The notes beneath the pieces are model-generated. The model saw nothing but the letters and a program-made list of their open reading frames with translations, was not told the DNA's origin and made no database searches. DNA of 52,174 bases from Candidatus Coatesiibacteriota bacterium (GTDB taxonomy: Bacteria > JAFGND01): assembly GCA_016927185.1 (NCBI GenBank), contig JAFGND010000036.1, forward strand, positions 1 to 52,174, in the 5' to 3' direction. Below, in pieces: positions 14,320 to 23,333 of this stretch. The position numbers and the translations under genes are program-made. Numbering within the stretch: position 1 is the first letter of the stretch; every line of letters begins with the position of its first letter.

Positions 14320-16166
14320 ATGAAGTATTTTTCGTACCAAATCTGGAACTGGATTAATGTGAAAATAATCCTGCTGTGATCGAATTTGCCACTTCTGTGT
14401 TCCTTAAGTATCATTTCTGTTTTGTCAATGTCAAGCAAACTATGCTTTTGAAGCCTTTTTCTTGATAGAAGCTCGTCAACGAATCTGTTCTTGATATTTC
14501 TGAAGAATGCTCCAAGCGGTAAATCGAATCCCTTTTTAGGTGCCTTGAGGTATTCTTCAGGAAGTTTGCCTGCAGCGATTTTCTTTAACAGGGGTTTCAA
14601 CCTGAATGAAGTGAATTTCATCCTGTCTGGAAAAGAGAAAAGATAATCAAAGAGAGCAATGTCAAGGAAAGGGGATCTTATTTCTAAACTGCAGCTCATG
14701 CCAATTCTGTCATTTATTATCAGAAGGTTTTCTCTTAGATTTGTCACTATCTCAACAATCAATAGAGTGTTGAGCATTGTCTGATGTTCGCAAAGAGAGA
14801 ATTTTCTCATCAATTCATTTTCAAGAGAAGTGATATCTCCTGAGAAAAGCCTGATTCCATTAAACTGGTCACGGGATTTGAAATATGATTTCTGATAAGG
14901 TAAACCAATGGATGAAATGGAATTAAATATCCATCTTGCCATGTTACGAAACTTGTTTTCCCTTCCGCTTGGAATTGTACTTCTGAGAATCTCTCCAATA
15001 TTCCTAATGAAGGAAGGCAGGCAGCCAATTTTGCCAGATAATGATGAAAAGAGCAATCTTCTGTATCCCAGGAATAGCTCATCTCCCCCCATTCCTGACA
15101 AGGCAACCTTGAATCCAAGTTCTTTTCCAACCTTTTCACATATAATTCTTGTAAGAAGTGAAGTAGGATCAGTTAGTGGTTCATTGAGGCTGTAAACAAT
15201 GCTTCTCAAATCCTCTTCCATTATTGATGGAATATCAAGAAATTGATGTTTCAGATTGTATCTTGAGACAATGGTTTTTATTGTACTGCTCTCGTCATAA
15301 AATTCTTCTGCCGGTTTCAATGAAAAATGAGAGAGATCAGCTCCTGCTTCCCTTGCCATAGCTGCAATTAGAGCAGAATCTATTCCTCCGCTCAAGAAAA
15401 CTGACACAGGTGTATCTGAAATCAGCCTTTTTTTCACTGCACTTCTTATCAAATCCTCTGTTGTTCTGGCTGAGAATTCCTGTTCATCTGAGATCTTCGT
15501 GAAAGGGAAATCACTGTATTCTGATATTTCAATTTTACTGTTTCTGAATATTGCATAATGTGAAGCTGGAAGGGAGAAAATGCCCTTGAAAATACTTTCT
15601 GCATATATATTGAAACCGAAATAAAACAGTGATGCAAGTGCTTCTGTGTTTATTTCAAGGGGCTTGAAGAATGCAATTGAATCTATCTCTGATGAAAAAA
15701 CTAATTCATGTTCTGTATTTGTTCTGTAATACAATGGTTTCTGCCCGAACTTGTCTCTTGCCATATATAAGGTTTTTTGCTTGAAATCATACAGGGTAAA
15801 TGCAAAGAAACCATCCAGCCTCTTGAATGAATCTGTGTTTTCTTCTTCGAACAAGTGAATGATTATTTCAGAATCGGTTCTTGAAGAGAATTTATGTCCT
15901 TTTTTCAGAAGTTCATTTCTCAGTTCCGATGCATTATAAATCTCACCATTGTAGACAAGCACCATGGATTTATCTTCATTATAAATTGGCTGACTTCCAC
16001 CTTCAATATCAATTATACTTAATCTAGTATGCCCCAATGATACTTCTGAAGAGATATGAAATCCTGAAGAATCAGGTCCTCTGTGATGCAGTTTTTTGGT
16101 TATGATTAATATATCTTTTTCTGCATTTTTCTGATTCTTGCTTATGATACCGCAAATTCCGCACAT
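14316..16166 (-). CDS. asnB: Glutamine-hydrolysing asparagine synthetase
   Basis: 616 residues. The N-terminal glutaminase domain begins MCGICGII, so Cys2 becomes the catalytic N terminus, followed by RGPDSSG and LVYNGEIYN. The synthetase domain has the ATP-pyrophosphatase loop SGGIDSALIAA (about residue 262) and GGDELFLGYRR. The C-terminal region NRFVDELLSRKRLQKHSLLDIDKTEMILKEHRSGKFDHSRIIFTLIQFQIWYEKYF is typical of AsnB enzymes linked to cell-envelope or amino-acid synthesis. Only three bases separate it from the upstream pentapeptide-repeat gene. Confidence 0.95.
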   Translation of the reverse strand: MCGICGIISKNQKNAEKDILIITKKLHHRGPDSSGFHISSEVSLGHTRLSIIDIEGGSQPIYNEDKSMVLVYNGEIYNASELRNELLKKGHKFSSRTDSEIIIHLFEEENTDSFKRLDGFFAFTLYDFKQKTLYMARDKFGQKPLYYRTNTEHELVFSSEIDSIAFFKPLEINTEALASLFYFGFNIYAESIFKGIFSLPASHYAIFRNSKIEISEYSDFPFTKISDEQEFSARTTEDLIRSAVKKRLISDTPVSVFLSGGIDSALIAAMAREAGADLSHFSLKPAEEFYDESSTIKTIVSRYNLKHQFLDIPSIMEEDLRSIVYSLNEPLTDPTSLLTRIICEKVGKELGFKVALSGMGGDELFLGYRRLLFSSLSGKIGCLPSFIRNIGEILRSTIPSGRENKFRNMARWIFNSISSIGLPYQKSYFKSRDQFNGIRLFSGDITSLENELMRKFSLCEHQTMLNTLLIVEIVTNLRENLLIINDRIGMSCSLEIRSPFLDIALFDYLFSFPDRMKFTSFRLKPLLKKIAAGKLPEEYLKAPKKGFDLPLGAFFRNIKNRFVDELLSRKRLQKHSLLDIDKTEMILKEHRSGKFDHSRIIFTLIQFQIWYEKYFI

Positions 16167-16169
16167 TTT

Positions 16170-17171
16170 CTAGAAATACTCTTGCCAGTGACGTTTTATC
16201 CAGTCACCCTGATTACCTTGTATGCTTTTGATATTAGCTTCGAAAAATGATGCTCCAGCTACATTGCAATCCTTGAAAAGAGTATTGGATAAAATTGCTC
16301 TGTCAAAGCAAGCTGTTGAAAGATCGCATCCCTCGAAAACTGTATCAGTAAGATTGGCTCCAGTAAATATTGCTCCTGTCAAGTCAAGACTTGGAGTAAT
16401 CCCGAATTTCCTTTCTCTCCTTCCCTTGAATTCAGCATTAGTAAGATCAGCACCACTAAAGTCTGAATGAATAAGCAACGTATTTATAAAATGAGCACTC
16501 TGCAAGGATGCACCGTGTGCGAAACATGCAATAAGCGAAGTAGGTTCAAACATATCCAGTTCTTCATTGTCCGTGAAAAATGCCCCCTTGAATTGTGAAC
16601 CTGTCATTTGTATGCATGCAAGGTTGCATGAGATGAAAAGTGATGTCTCTGCTTTCACTCCAGTAAAATTTGCCAAAGGTGATTTAAGCCTGTTTGCATC
16701 GAGTCTAGTTATATTAGCAAATGACAAATCTATTTTTGGAATGAAGCATTTATTCATTTTCACTCCCTCAAGATTTGCAAAACTGAATGAAATACAGAAA
16801 CCATCGATATTATTCATCTGAGCATCAGTGAGGATTGCTCCCCCGAAATCGCATAGATGAAATCTTATGTTCTCAATTCTTGATTTCATGAATTTAGCTT
16901 TCTTGAATGAACTTCTGGAAAGAAAGAAATCCTTGAGTCTTGAATTGGAAAAATCAGAGAAATCACTATTAATTTCACTCAATTTAAGAATTTCAGGAGT
17001 ATCAAGATTTGAAACCGGACCTGCTATTTCAACATCGGTTAAATCCTGACCCCTTAGATCCAGCTTATCAATAAAAAGTGATGGAGTCAAAAAAAACTGG
17101 GGATTCTTCCTGAGGAAATCCCCTATATTGCCACTCTCAGCTGCTTCTTTTAAAAGCTGTATGTCCGGCAT
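16170..17171 (-). CDS. Pentapeptide-repeat protein
   Basis: 333 residues from the ATG at 17171; a TTG at 17201 would overlap the upstream gene. From about residue 35 to 325 it is built of A(D/N)Lxx-like repeats (for example GQDLTDVEIAG, GAILTDAQMNN, GADLTNAEFKG, GANLTDTVFEGCDLSTACFDRAILSNTLFKDCNVAGASF). These fold into a right-handed quadrilateral beta-helix. An N-terminal helical part (PDIQLLKEAAESGNIGDFLRKNPQFFLTPSLFIDKLDL) precedes it. No signal peptide is seen. Its place just downstream of lpxC-fabZ, where lpxA is often found, is notable, but the hexapeptide repeats of LpxA are absent. The function is unknown. Confidence 0.85.
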   Translation of the reverse strand: MPDIQLLKEAAESGNIGDFLRKNPQFFLTPSLFIDKLDLRGQDLTDVEIAGPVSNLDTPEILKLSEINSDFSDFSNSRLKDFFLSRSSFKKAKFMKSRIENIRFHLCDFGGAILTDAQMNNIDGFCISFSFANLEGVKMNKCFIPKIDLSFANITRLDANRLKSPLANFTGVKAETSLFISCNLACIQMTGSQFKGAFFTDNEELDMFEPTSLIACFAHGASLQSAHFINTLLIHSDFSGADLTNAEFKGRRERKFGITPSLDLTGAIFTGANLTDTVFEGCDLSTACFDRAILSNTLFKDCNVAGASFFEANIKSIQGNQGDWIKRHWQEYF

Positions 17172-17175
17172 AAGA

Positions 17176-17364
17176 TCAAGCAGAAAAGAATTTTGGAACA
17201 AAAAACAAGAGCAAAGAAAGAATAAGAATAATTAAACCAGCAAGCATTACAGTTGCACTTGAAATAATGTAGGAGGTTTTTTTCTTGGGTTTGTTCAGGA
17301 ACCACATTCCTCCCATTATACCTGCAAAGCCTATAATTATCCCTAAAATATATAATATTTTCAT
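17176..17364 (-). CDS. Small two-helix membrane protein
   Basis: 62 residues with two hydrophobic segments (about 2-22, ILYILGIIIGFAGIMGGMWFL; about 32-58, SYIISSATVMLAGLIILILSLLLFF) joined by a basic loop NKPKKKT. It starts two bases after the lpxC-fabZ stop and ends four bases before the pentapeptide-repeat gene, so it is cotranscribed with both. No family is recognised. Confidence 0.65.
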   Translation of the reverse strand: MKILYILGIIIGFAGIMGGMWFLNKPKKKTSYIISSATVMLAGLIILILSLLLFFVPKFFSA

Positions 17365-17366
17365 GA

Positions 17367-18671
17367 TTACTTATCCTCCTTGGGTTTAGAGATAGCCATC
17401 AATTCTGCTTCACATGCTAGCTGACCTTCAACATATGCTTTCCCCTCAAATACACATACCGGTCCTTTTATCTTTTTCACTTCAACTACGAATTTTATCT
17501 GATCCCCTGGTCTTACAGGTCTTCTGAATTTCACTTTATCCAGACCCATGAAATAAACTACATAATCCTCAGGAACTGGTGCAAGATTAAGAAGCAGAAC
17601 TCCACCAACCTGCCCCATTGCTTCTACAAGAAGTACTCCCGGCATTATAGGATGATTGGGGAAATGACCCTGGAAAAAAGGCTCATTTATAGTGACATTC
17701 TTGAGACCAACAATTCTCTTGTCTCCCTGTACTTCAAGAATCCTGTCAACAAGAAGAAATGGATATCTATGTGGCAGCAATCTCATAATCTTGTCTATTC
17801 CCCAGTTTATGCTTGTGGTATCTGGTTTTATCTGGGTTTTTATTTGTCTGACAAACTCTATATTAGAAAGATGACCTGATTTGTTAGAAATTATATGAGC
17901 TTTCAGGGGTTTTCCCAGAAGATAAATGTCCCCGATAAGATCAAGGATTTTGTGTCTGACGAATTCATCTGGAAATCTCAATCCACCTACATTCAGTATG
18001 CTTTCCTTTCCTATCACTACTGCATTGTTAAGTGACCCACCCTTGACAAGACCCTGCTCTTGAAGTGTCTTAACATCTTCCTCAAAACAAAAAGTCCTTG
18101 CTTCAGATACTTCATTTATGAAGGTTTTTTCGTCAATTACGAAAGAACCATATTGCGTTCCTACAAGAGGATGATTATAATGGATTGTAAATGATATCCT
18201 CAAGCCATCATATGGTATTGCAAGAAGAGTAACACCGTTCTCCGAATAGGAGACAGGCTCTTTCAGAACATGATAATTCCTTAATGCATCCTGTTCCACA
18301 ATTCCTGCTTCTTTGAACAAATTTACATATTTCCTGCATGAACCATCTTCCGGTTCGGGTGGTTCATCACCATCAATCTCTATAAAAGCATTGTCTATAC
18401 TGAGACCATTAAGTGTTGCCAGTATATGTTCTACTGTATGAATTCTTGCTTCCCCTTTTCCCAGGGTTGTCCTTCTGGAAATATCTTCTACAGGAAGAAC
18501 ATTCTCCACATCAGCTTTTATCAAAGGTTTGTCTGGCAAGTCCTTTCTGCAGAATACAACTCCAGTATCAACCGGTGCAGGTGCAAATCTTATTGTTACC
18601 TGCTTTCCGTAATGCAAACCTATGCCTGTATATGAGATTGCTTTTCCAAAGGTTTTTTGTTTCTGGTGCAC
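17367..18671 (-). CDS. lpxC-fabZ: Bifunctional LpxC-FabZ (UDP-3-O-acyl-GlcNAc deacetylase / 3-hydroxyacyl-ACP dehydratase)
   Basis: 434 residues. Residues 1-285 are LpxC, the zinc-dependent committed step of lipid A synthesis, with zinc ligands in HTVEH (78-82), H240 and D244 ([12 protein letters not shown]), and the catalytic-region histidine in SGHLSN (267). Residues 290-434 are FabZ, with [19 protein letters not shown] and the active site [20 protein letters not shown] (His336, Glu350). The fusion is characteristic of Bacteroidota and other FCB phyla. It lies directly downstream of bamA and the two ompH genes; lpxD, often found there, is missing. Confidence 0.96.
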   Translation of the reverse strand: MHQKQKTFGKAISYTGIGLHYGKQVTIRFAPAPVDTGVVFCRKDLPDKPLIKADVENVLPVEDISRRTTLGKGEARIHTVEHILATLNGLSIDNAFIEIDGDEPPEPEDGSCRKYVNLFKEAGIVEQDALRNYHVLKEPVSYSENGVTLLAIPYDGLRISFTIHYNHPLVGTQYGSFVIDEKTFINEVSEARTFCFEEDVKTLQEQGLVKGGSLNNAVVIGKESILNVGGLRFPDEFVRHKILDLIGDIYLLGKPLKAHIISNKSGHLSNIEFVRQIKTQIKPDTTSINWGIDKIMRLLPHRYPFLLVDRILEVQGDKRIVGLKNVTINEPFFQGHFPNHPIMPGVLLVEAMGQVGGVLLLNLAPVPEDYVVYFMGLDKVKFRRPVRPGDQIKFVVEVKKIKGPVCVFEGKAYVEGQLACEAELMAISKPKEDK

Positions 18672-18688
18672 TTCATACTCCCTTATTT

Positions 18689-19228
18689 TTACTCCTCTTT
18701 TGGTTCAACCTGAGATTTATAATTTTTGTTAAGCTCTTCAACTACTTCCTTTGTCATATCCAACTCAGGTTTTGCATAAAGTATTTGCGGAATTCCTCTT
18801 TTATCGAAAATCATGAAATACTTGTATTTGATTGTCAGATTCGTAATTATTTGATATATTTGCTTTATTACAGGATCAGTGATTCTTTTCATCTCCTTTT
18901 CAGCTACCCCATCTTTGCCAAAGGAGTTTTTCACGAATTCTTGATATGAAGCAATCTTTGTCTTCAATTCTTCCTGTTTCTCGGTTTTTGTCTTTTCACT
19001 CCATGTGTTGAGATTTTTCTGGTAGTTGTTCCTCAAGATTATCAGTTCTTCCTGCATTTTTTTTGCTGTCACTTCTAGCTGCCTTACTTTTGCTTCAAAA
19101 GCCGCTTTTAGTTCGTCCCTTCCCTTGAATTCCTGAAGAACCTGATCTGAATCTATCCAGCCTATCTTTACATCCTCAGCATGAATGAATGCTATCAGGA
19201 TTATTATAAAAAGAAAAATAGACTTCAT
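18689..19228 (-). CDS. OmpH/Skp-family periplasmic chaperone (second copy)
   Basis: 179 residues. A signal peptide ([17 protein letters not shown]) is followed by the family pattern [33 protein letters not shown], a long charged coiled coil (about 45-110), and GDxxYxxIxxK-like [37 protein letters not shown]. Skp proteins hold unfolded outer-membrane proteins for BamA. It lies eight bases after its paralogue and is clearly a tandem duplicate. The C terminus SQVEPKEE is acidic. Confidence 0.88.
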   Translation of the reverse strand: MKSIFLFIIILIAFIHAEDVKIGWIDSDQVLQEFKGRDELKAAFEAKVRQLEVTAKKMQEELIILRNNYQKNLNTWSEKTKTEKQEELKTKIASYQEFVKNSFGKDGVAEKEMKRITDPVIKQIYQIITNLTIKYKYFMIFDKRGIPQILYAKPELDMTKEVVEELNKNYKSQVEPKEE

Positions 19229-19235
19229 GGTTTAC

Positions 19236-19751
19236 CTACAGTCCTGACTTGTTAAGTTCTTCAATGACTCTTCCTGTAAGGTCAGCTGCCTTATCAGCAT
19301 AAATCATTCCTCCGTATGAAGCGTCAAAAATATAATCATATTTGTCATCAACAGCGATTTTCTGGATAATTTGCATCATCTTTGTAATAATTGGTTTCAT
19401 TAATTCCTTGTTTCTCTTCTCTACCACTCCGTTTTCTCCAAATGTTTCCTGCATGAAAGTATTATATGATTCCATCTTGGTTTTTATAACTCTTTCTGCT
19501 TCAGCTCTTTTTTCTTCAGTCCATATTACGCTCTGGGATTTGTATTCCTGCTCCAGATTTTTTATTTCTTGCGCTTTTTCTTCAGCTTTTGCCCTCCAGG
19601 ATGCAACTTCCTTGGAAAACTTTTCCTGAAGTTCCTGATTACCCTTGAATTCCTTCAAAGCTCTTCTTGAATCTACATATCCAAGCTTCAATGCAAAGCA
19701 GAATTGAAAACTGAGAAGCAAGAGACTTATTATCAATGCTTTCTTTAACAT
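19236..19751 (-). CDS. OmpH/Skp-family periplasmic chaperone (first copy)
   Basis: 171 residues from the ATG at 19751, which follows GGGAGG by a few bases; an earlier in-frame start would overlap bamA. Signal peptide MLKKALIISLLLLSFQFCFA, then LKLGYVDSRRALKEFKGNQELQEKFSKEVASWRAKAEEKAQEIKNLEQEY and a long coiled coil, then KIAVDDKYDYIFDASYGGMIYADKAADLTGRVIEELNKSG. It follows bamA by 16 bases, the usual position of skp. Confidence 0.9.
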   Translation of the reverse strand: MLKKALIISLLLLSFQFCFALKLGYVDSRRALKEFKGNQELQEKFSKEVASWRAKAEEKAQEIKNLEQEYKSQSVIWTEEKRAEAERVIKTKMESYNTFMQETFGENGVVEKRNKELMKPIITKMMQIIQKIAVDDKYDYIFDASYGGMIYADKAADLTGRVIEELNKSGL

Positions 19752-19767
19752 TATTCCTCCCTGATCT

Positions 19768-22146
19768 TTAAAAACTGCTACCGAATTGGAAATGAGGTTG
19801 AAGTCCGCTTTTTTCCCATTTTCCATTCTGGTATATATCACAGAAACCATATCCTAAATCAAAACCAAGCATTCCGAGCATCGGGATTTCTATCCTTACG
19901 CCAATACCTGTCCCAATCTTCATATAAAATGGGCGCATCCCTTTTATTGTTTTCCATGAGTTGCCTGCATCCAGAAAGGCGATCAATCCAATCGGGGAAG
20001 CTACTCTTAGCTGGAGTTCGAAGGTTTCTACCAGCATGCTTCTTCCTCCAATTATGTCTCCCTTTCTTATATCTCCTATGCTGTTGTCTGGATAACCTCT
20101 AACGCCAGTAAATCCAGTACCCCCCAGCCTGAAATATTCATCAAGGGGAACATTGTCTGAATTTTCATATCCCATTACTACTGCGCTTCTTCCAGATGCC
20201 ATTGCAGTCAATTTCCAGACCAGGTTTTTATACCATGAAGTTTCTAAGGTATATTTCTGGAACTCGACATCTCCTCCCATGAAATTGCCTACCCATTCGC
20301 CACTAACCCTGTTTACTGAACCAGCCATCGGGAAAAAAGGAAGATCCCTGCTATCCCTGACAAGCGTTGATTTTATTGAGGAAGTTCTTTGTGGCCACTT
20401 TTCATCAGCCATTTCAGCATAAGCCGATGTAGTATCTACATTGGATATTTCCTTGTCTTCAAGTTTATATCTCCAGTAAATTCTTGTATAGTCAAAATCA
20501 AAGAAAGGTCTTCCTATTCTTATTGCTCCACCTGTAAGCAATCTATCGAAATAGTATCCGCGATACAGCATTCTGTAAAGATCTCCTCCAACAGAGGTTT
20601 CAGAACCCATGAACCAGGGTTCAGTATATGAAATAGAAACATTGAGAACTCTCTTGCCTACTTCAAGTTTTGTACTTAAATCCTGACCTCGTCCTAGCAA
20701 ATTCGGAATGCCAATGGATAAAAATCCTGTCAATCCTACATCTACTCCATAACCCATTCCTATATTGAATTGCCCAGTCGGTTTCTCTTCAACCTGGAAA
20801 ACAAGATCCACATCTCCTTCAGAATTTGCAGGCAGATAATAAGGTTTGATATTAGCGAAATAATTGAGCATGGCTATTTCCCTGAAAGATCTCATCAGCT
20901 TTGATTTCCTGAAAATCTCACCAGGGTAAGTCTTCACATTTCTTCTGATGACATATTCTCTTGTTGAGGTATTCCCTTCAATCTTGATGAGTCTTATTCT
21001 TGCAACCTGACCTTCTGTTACATTAAGAAGTATGTTAACTCCTTTTTTACTTTTAGCAAGTTCATTATTTATGTTATGATATAAATAGCCGTTTTCCAGA
21101 TAGAAATCCTGAATATTCCTTATGCTTTCATCAAGTTTCTTCTGATTGAAAAGCTCACCCTTTTTGTATTTAATGAAGGTTTTCAGAGTATCGGTTTTGA
21201 ATATCCTGTTCCCCTTGAATTCAGTATCAGCAAAATAATACTTGCTTCCTTCCCTTAACTTGATGTTAATGAACATTCTGTCACCTTTTGCATTATACGT
21301 GAATTTGGGTTTTCCGTCTATTTTTATGTCAAAGAATCCATTTTCCTTATAGAAATATTTTATCTTCTCCAAATCTCCCTTGAATTGATCTTCTTCATAC
21401 TTTCCTGTCCTGAAAGGAATGAATAAAAATTTCCATCTTTGCTTTGTATCCATTTGCTTCCTGATTTTCTTGTCAGCAAATGATTTATTCCCTGTGAAAT
21501 TGATTGCTTGTATTCTAACCTTTTTTCCTTCCTTTATCTTGAATATTGCCTCAACTTCATGAATATTCTTTGCAATGGGTTGTGTTTCAACTTCAACCTT
21601 GATATCAAGGATGCCTTCCTTCCTGTACAAGTCCTTTATTTTCCTCGTATTTCTCATGAAAGCATGATTTGATGCAGCATCTCCTTCACTTAAATCCATA
21701 GCATCAAGAATTTCCTTTTCCTTGAATTCATCATTTCCCTGGATAGAAATCTTGTTTATTCTGGGAAGTTCGTCCAGCAATACATAAAGAATTATCCCAT
21801 CAGTACTTTCCCTGGCATAGCATTTCACGTCAGCATATTGCTGAGACTGGAACAATCCCTTTATGGCTTTTGACAGTGATACTGAAGAAAGATCATCTCC
21901 TTCCTGTATTCCCAGTTGCTTTATTACAGACTCTTCTGATATGCGCTTGAGTTTTGGCAAAGAATCAAGATCTGCAATCTTTTTTGAAGCATAGGGTGTC
22001 AAATCTTTTACTATTATTTTGCTTATTTTTAAGTTGGTTTTTATCTCTTTGGCAAGCGAATCTGCTGGTGCAGCTGTCTCATTATCTTCAGCATACAAGG
22101 AGAAAATGCTGAAACAAAAAAGTAGTATTGTTAACCTTACTAGCAT
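19768..22146 (-). CDS. bamA: Outer-membrane protein assembly factor BamA
   Basis: 792 residues. After a signal peptide (MLVRLTILLFCFSIFSLYAED) there are five POTRA-like repeats to about residue 430 (ISKIIVKDLTPYASKKI, INKISIQGNDEFKEKEI, VRIQAINFTGNKSFADKKI, YYFADTEFKGNRIF, RIRLIKIEGNTSTREYVIRRNVKTYPGEIFRKSKL), then the Omp85 barrel with the conserved loop-6 motif in FTGVRGYPDNSIGD and a C-terminal strand ending QFGSSF. BamA inserts beta-barrels into the outer membrane. Downstream genes encode two Skp chaperones and LpxC-FabZ, so this is an envelope-biogenesis operon. Confidence 0.96.
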   Translation of the reverse strand: MLVRLTILLFCFSIFSLYAEDNETAAPADSLAKEIKTNLKISKIIVKDLTPYASKKIADLDSLPKLKRISEESVIKQLGIQEGDDLSSVSLSKAIKGLFQSQQYADVKCYARESTDGIILYVLLDELPRINKISIQGNDEFKEKEILDAMDLSEGDAASNHAFMRNTRKIKDLYRKEGILDIKVEVETQPIAKNIHEVEAIFKIKEGKKVRIQAINFTGNKSFADKKIRKQMDTKQRWKFLFIPFRTGKYEEDQFKGDLEKIKYFYKENGFFDIKIDGKPKFTYNAKGDRMFINIKLREGSKYYFADTEFKGNRIFKTDTLKTFIKYKKGELFNQKKLDESIRNIQDFYLENGYLYHNINNELAKSKKGVNILLNVTEGQVARIRLIKIEGNTSTREYVIRRNVKTYPGEIFRKSKLMRSFREIAMLNYFANIKPYYLPANSEGDVDLVFQVEEKPTGQFNIGMGYGVDVGLTGFLSIGIPNLLGRGQDLSTKLEVGKRVLNVSISYTEPWFMGSETSVGGDLYRMLYRGYYFDRLLTGGAIRIGRPFFDFDYTRIYWRYKLEDKEISNVDTTSAYAEMADEKWPQRTSSIKSTLVRDSRDLPFFPMAGSVNRVSGEWVGNFMGGDVEFQKYTLETSWYKNLVWKLTAMASGRSAVVMGYENSDNVPLDEYFRLGGTGFTGVRGYPDNSIGDIRKGDIIGGRSMLVETFELQLRVASPIGLIAFLDAGNSWKTIKGMRPFYMKIGTGIGVRIEIPMLGMLGFDLGYGFCDIYQNGKWEKSGLQPHFQFGSSF

Positions 22147-22161
22147 TTTTTTTCTTTCTTT

Positions 22162-22815
22162 TTACTCTATCTTATAAGATTTCAAAGACCATGTCTTATT
22201 ATTTATCAGGTCTTTCTTTTTTATAATTCCTATATCAGATGCCAGCCAGATTATGTAATGTTGGTATTTCTGTATATGCTCAAAACCTGGCAGTGAGGTT
22301 TCCACTGATTTCTGGATAGAAATTTCAACCTTATAGCAATTATCAATTTCTCCGACAGGAACTTTTACGCTTTCCCTTGAGAGAACAGTACCTTTTATGC
22401 TTGAAGAGTATTTCACCATAACTCCATATATTTCAATGTTTTCCTCATATAAGTCATTCCAGATTCGTCCAGTTATCAAAGGTGTTGATATATATTTCTG
22501 CCAGGAATCCTGAAGATTGTACTTAGTTGCATCGAAATAACCAGACGAATTAACATAAATCATCATGTCATTTGAATTTCTGTAAAATATCAATGTATCT
22601 AAACCAGCAACAAGGAGGCTGCCTTCATAACCTGCATATGTTTCACTTCCCTGTACTTTCCATACTTCTTCTTCATTATCATTTACTGAATAAGTCCATT
22701 CATTCCCATATATATCGAAAGGAAAGAAATCTGCCTCCCTCTCCTTGAAGAAGGGATCATTTCCGCAAGATATTGCAAAACATAATAATAGCAGGATTAT
22801 CAAAGATTTTTTCAT
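22162..22815 (-). CDS. Putative lipoprotein of unknown function
   Basis: 217 residues. The N terminus MKKSLIILLLLCFAISCGN has a lipobox (AISC, Cys17). The rest is beta-rich, with phrases such as FDIYGNEWTYSVNDNEEEVWKVQGSETYAGYEG, VPVGEIDNCYKVEI and WLASDIGIIKKKDLINNKTWSL that suggest a FCB-type lipoprotein domain that follows a marker from precursor to breakdown products. I do not recognise a named family. It overlaps the upstream gene by four bases. Confidence 0.65.
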   Translation of the reverse strand: MKKSLIILLLLCFAISCGNDPFFKEREADFFPFDIYGNEWTYSVNDNEEEVWKVQGSETYAGYEGSLLVAGLDTLIFYRNSNDMMIYVNSSGYFDATKYNLQDSWQKYISTPLITGRIWNDLYEENIEIYGVMVKYSSSIKGTVLSRESVKVPVGEIDNCYKVEISIQKSVETSLPGFEHIQKYQHYIIWLASDIGIIKKKDLINNKTWSLKSYKIE

Positions 22816-23333
22816 AGTTTCCTGTCAGGAGAATACATGAATCCTAATATAATATTCCCTATATGACCTGATTGGGCTTTTTCAAGAATAGTATGATATC
22901 TCACTCCCAGATCCAGTTTCAGATTATACATGACTTGAAATTCCAGTCCTCCCTTGAATTCAAGTCCCATGTCATTACTACCTTCACTGACTCCATCCAT
23001 TGAAATTCTGTTCCTTGTTAATGTGAATCCTGTTGAAACAAAAGGAGTTATACGTCTCCTTGAAAAAAATCTGACTCTTGGACCCATATTCAAGGAAAAC
23101 TGCTCGAAAGAACAACCTGGTATGCTGCTTGAGGATATATTGACAACAGAACCATTCATCTCGGCAGATAACCATTTAGATACATCATAAAACCCACCGG
23201 CACAAAGAGTCACTCCGGTCTTGAAATCCTTGCTGAAACTGTCAAGTATATGGCTGGTTCCTGAATAAAAAATTATACCTGCTGCATTCATCAAACTTGA
23301 GAAAACTAAAATCAAAGAGAAAATGACTTTCAT
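22812..23333 (-). CDS. Small outer-membrane beta-barrel protein
   Basis: 173 residues. A signal peptide (MKVIFSLILVFSSLMNAAG) is followed by amphipathic strands: VTLCAGGFYDVSKWLSAEMNGSVVNI, FSLNMGPRVRFF, ITPFVSTGFTLTRNRI, GLEFKGGLEFQVMYNLKLDLGVRYHTIL and GNIILGFMYSPDRKL. This resembles the OmpX/OmpA-barrel group (about eight strands). The start overlaps the upstream deacetylase stop (ATGA). Confidence 0.6.
   Translation of the reverse strand: MKVIFSLILVFSSLMNAAGIIFYSGTSHILDSFSKDFKTGVTLCAGGFYDVSKWLSAEMNGSVVNISSSSIPGCSFEQFSLNMGPRVRFFSRRRITPFVSTGFTLTRNRISMDGVSEGSNDMGLEFKGGLEFQVMYNLKLDLGVRYHTILEKAQSGHIGNIILGFMYSPDRKL

Noticed and set aside
16170-17171. Pentapeptide protein as a functional LpxA substitute
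   Set aside because: LpxA uses a left-handed hexapeptide helix with a catalytic His; nothing of that is visible. Only the genomic position is suggestive.
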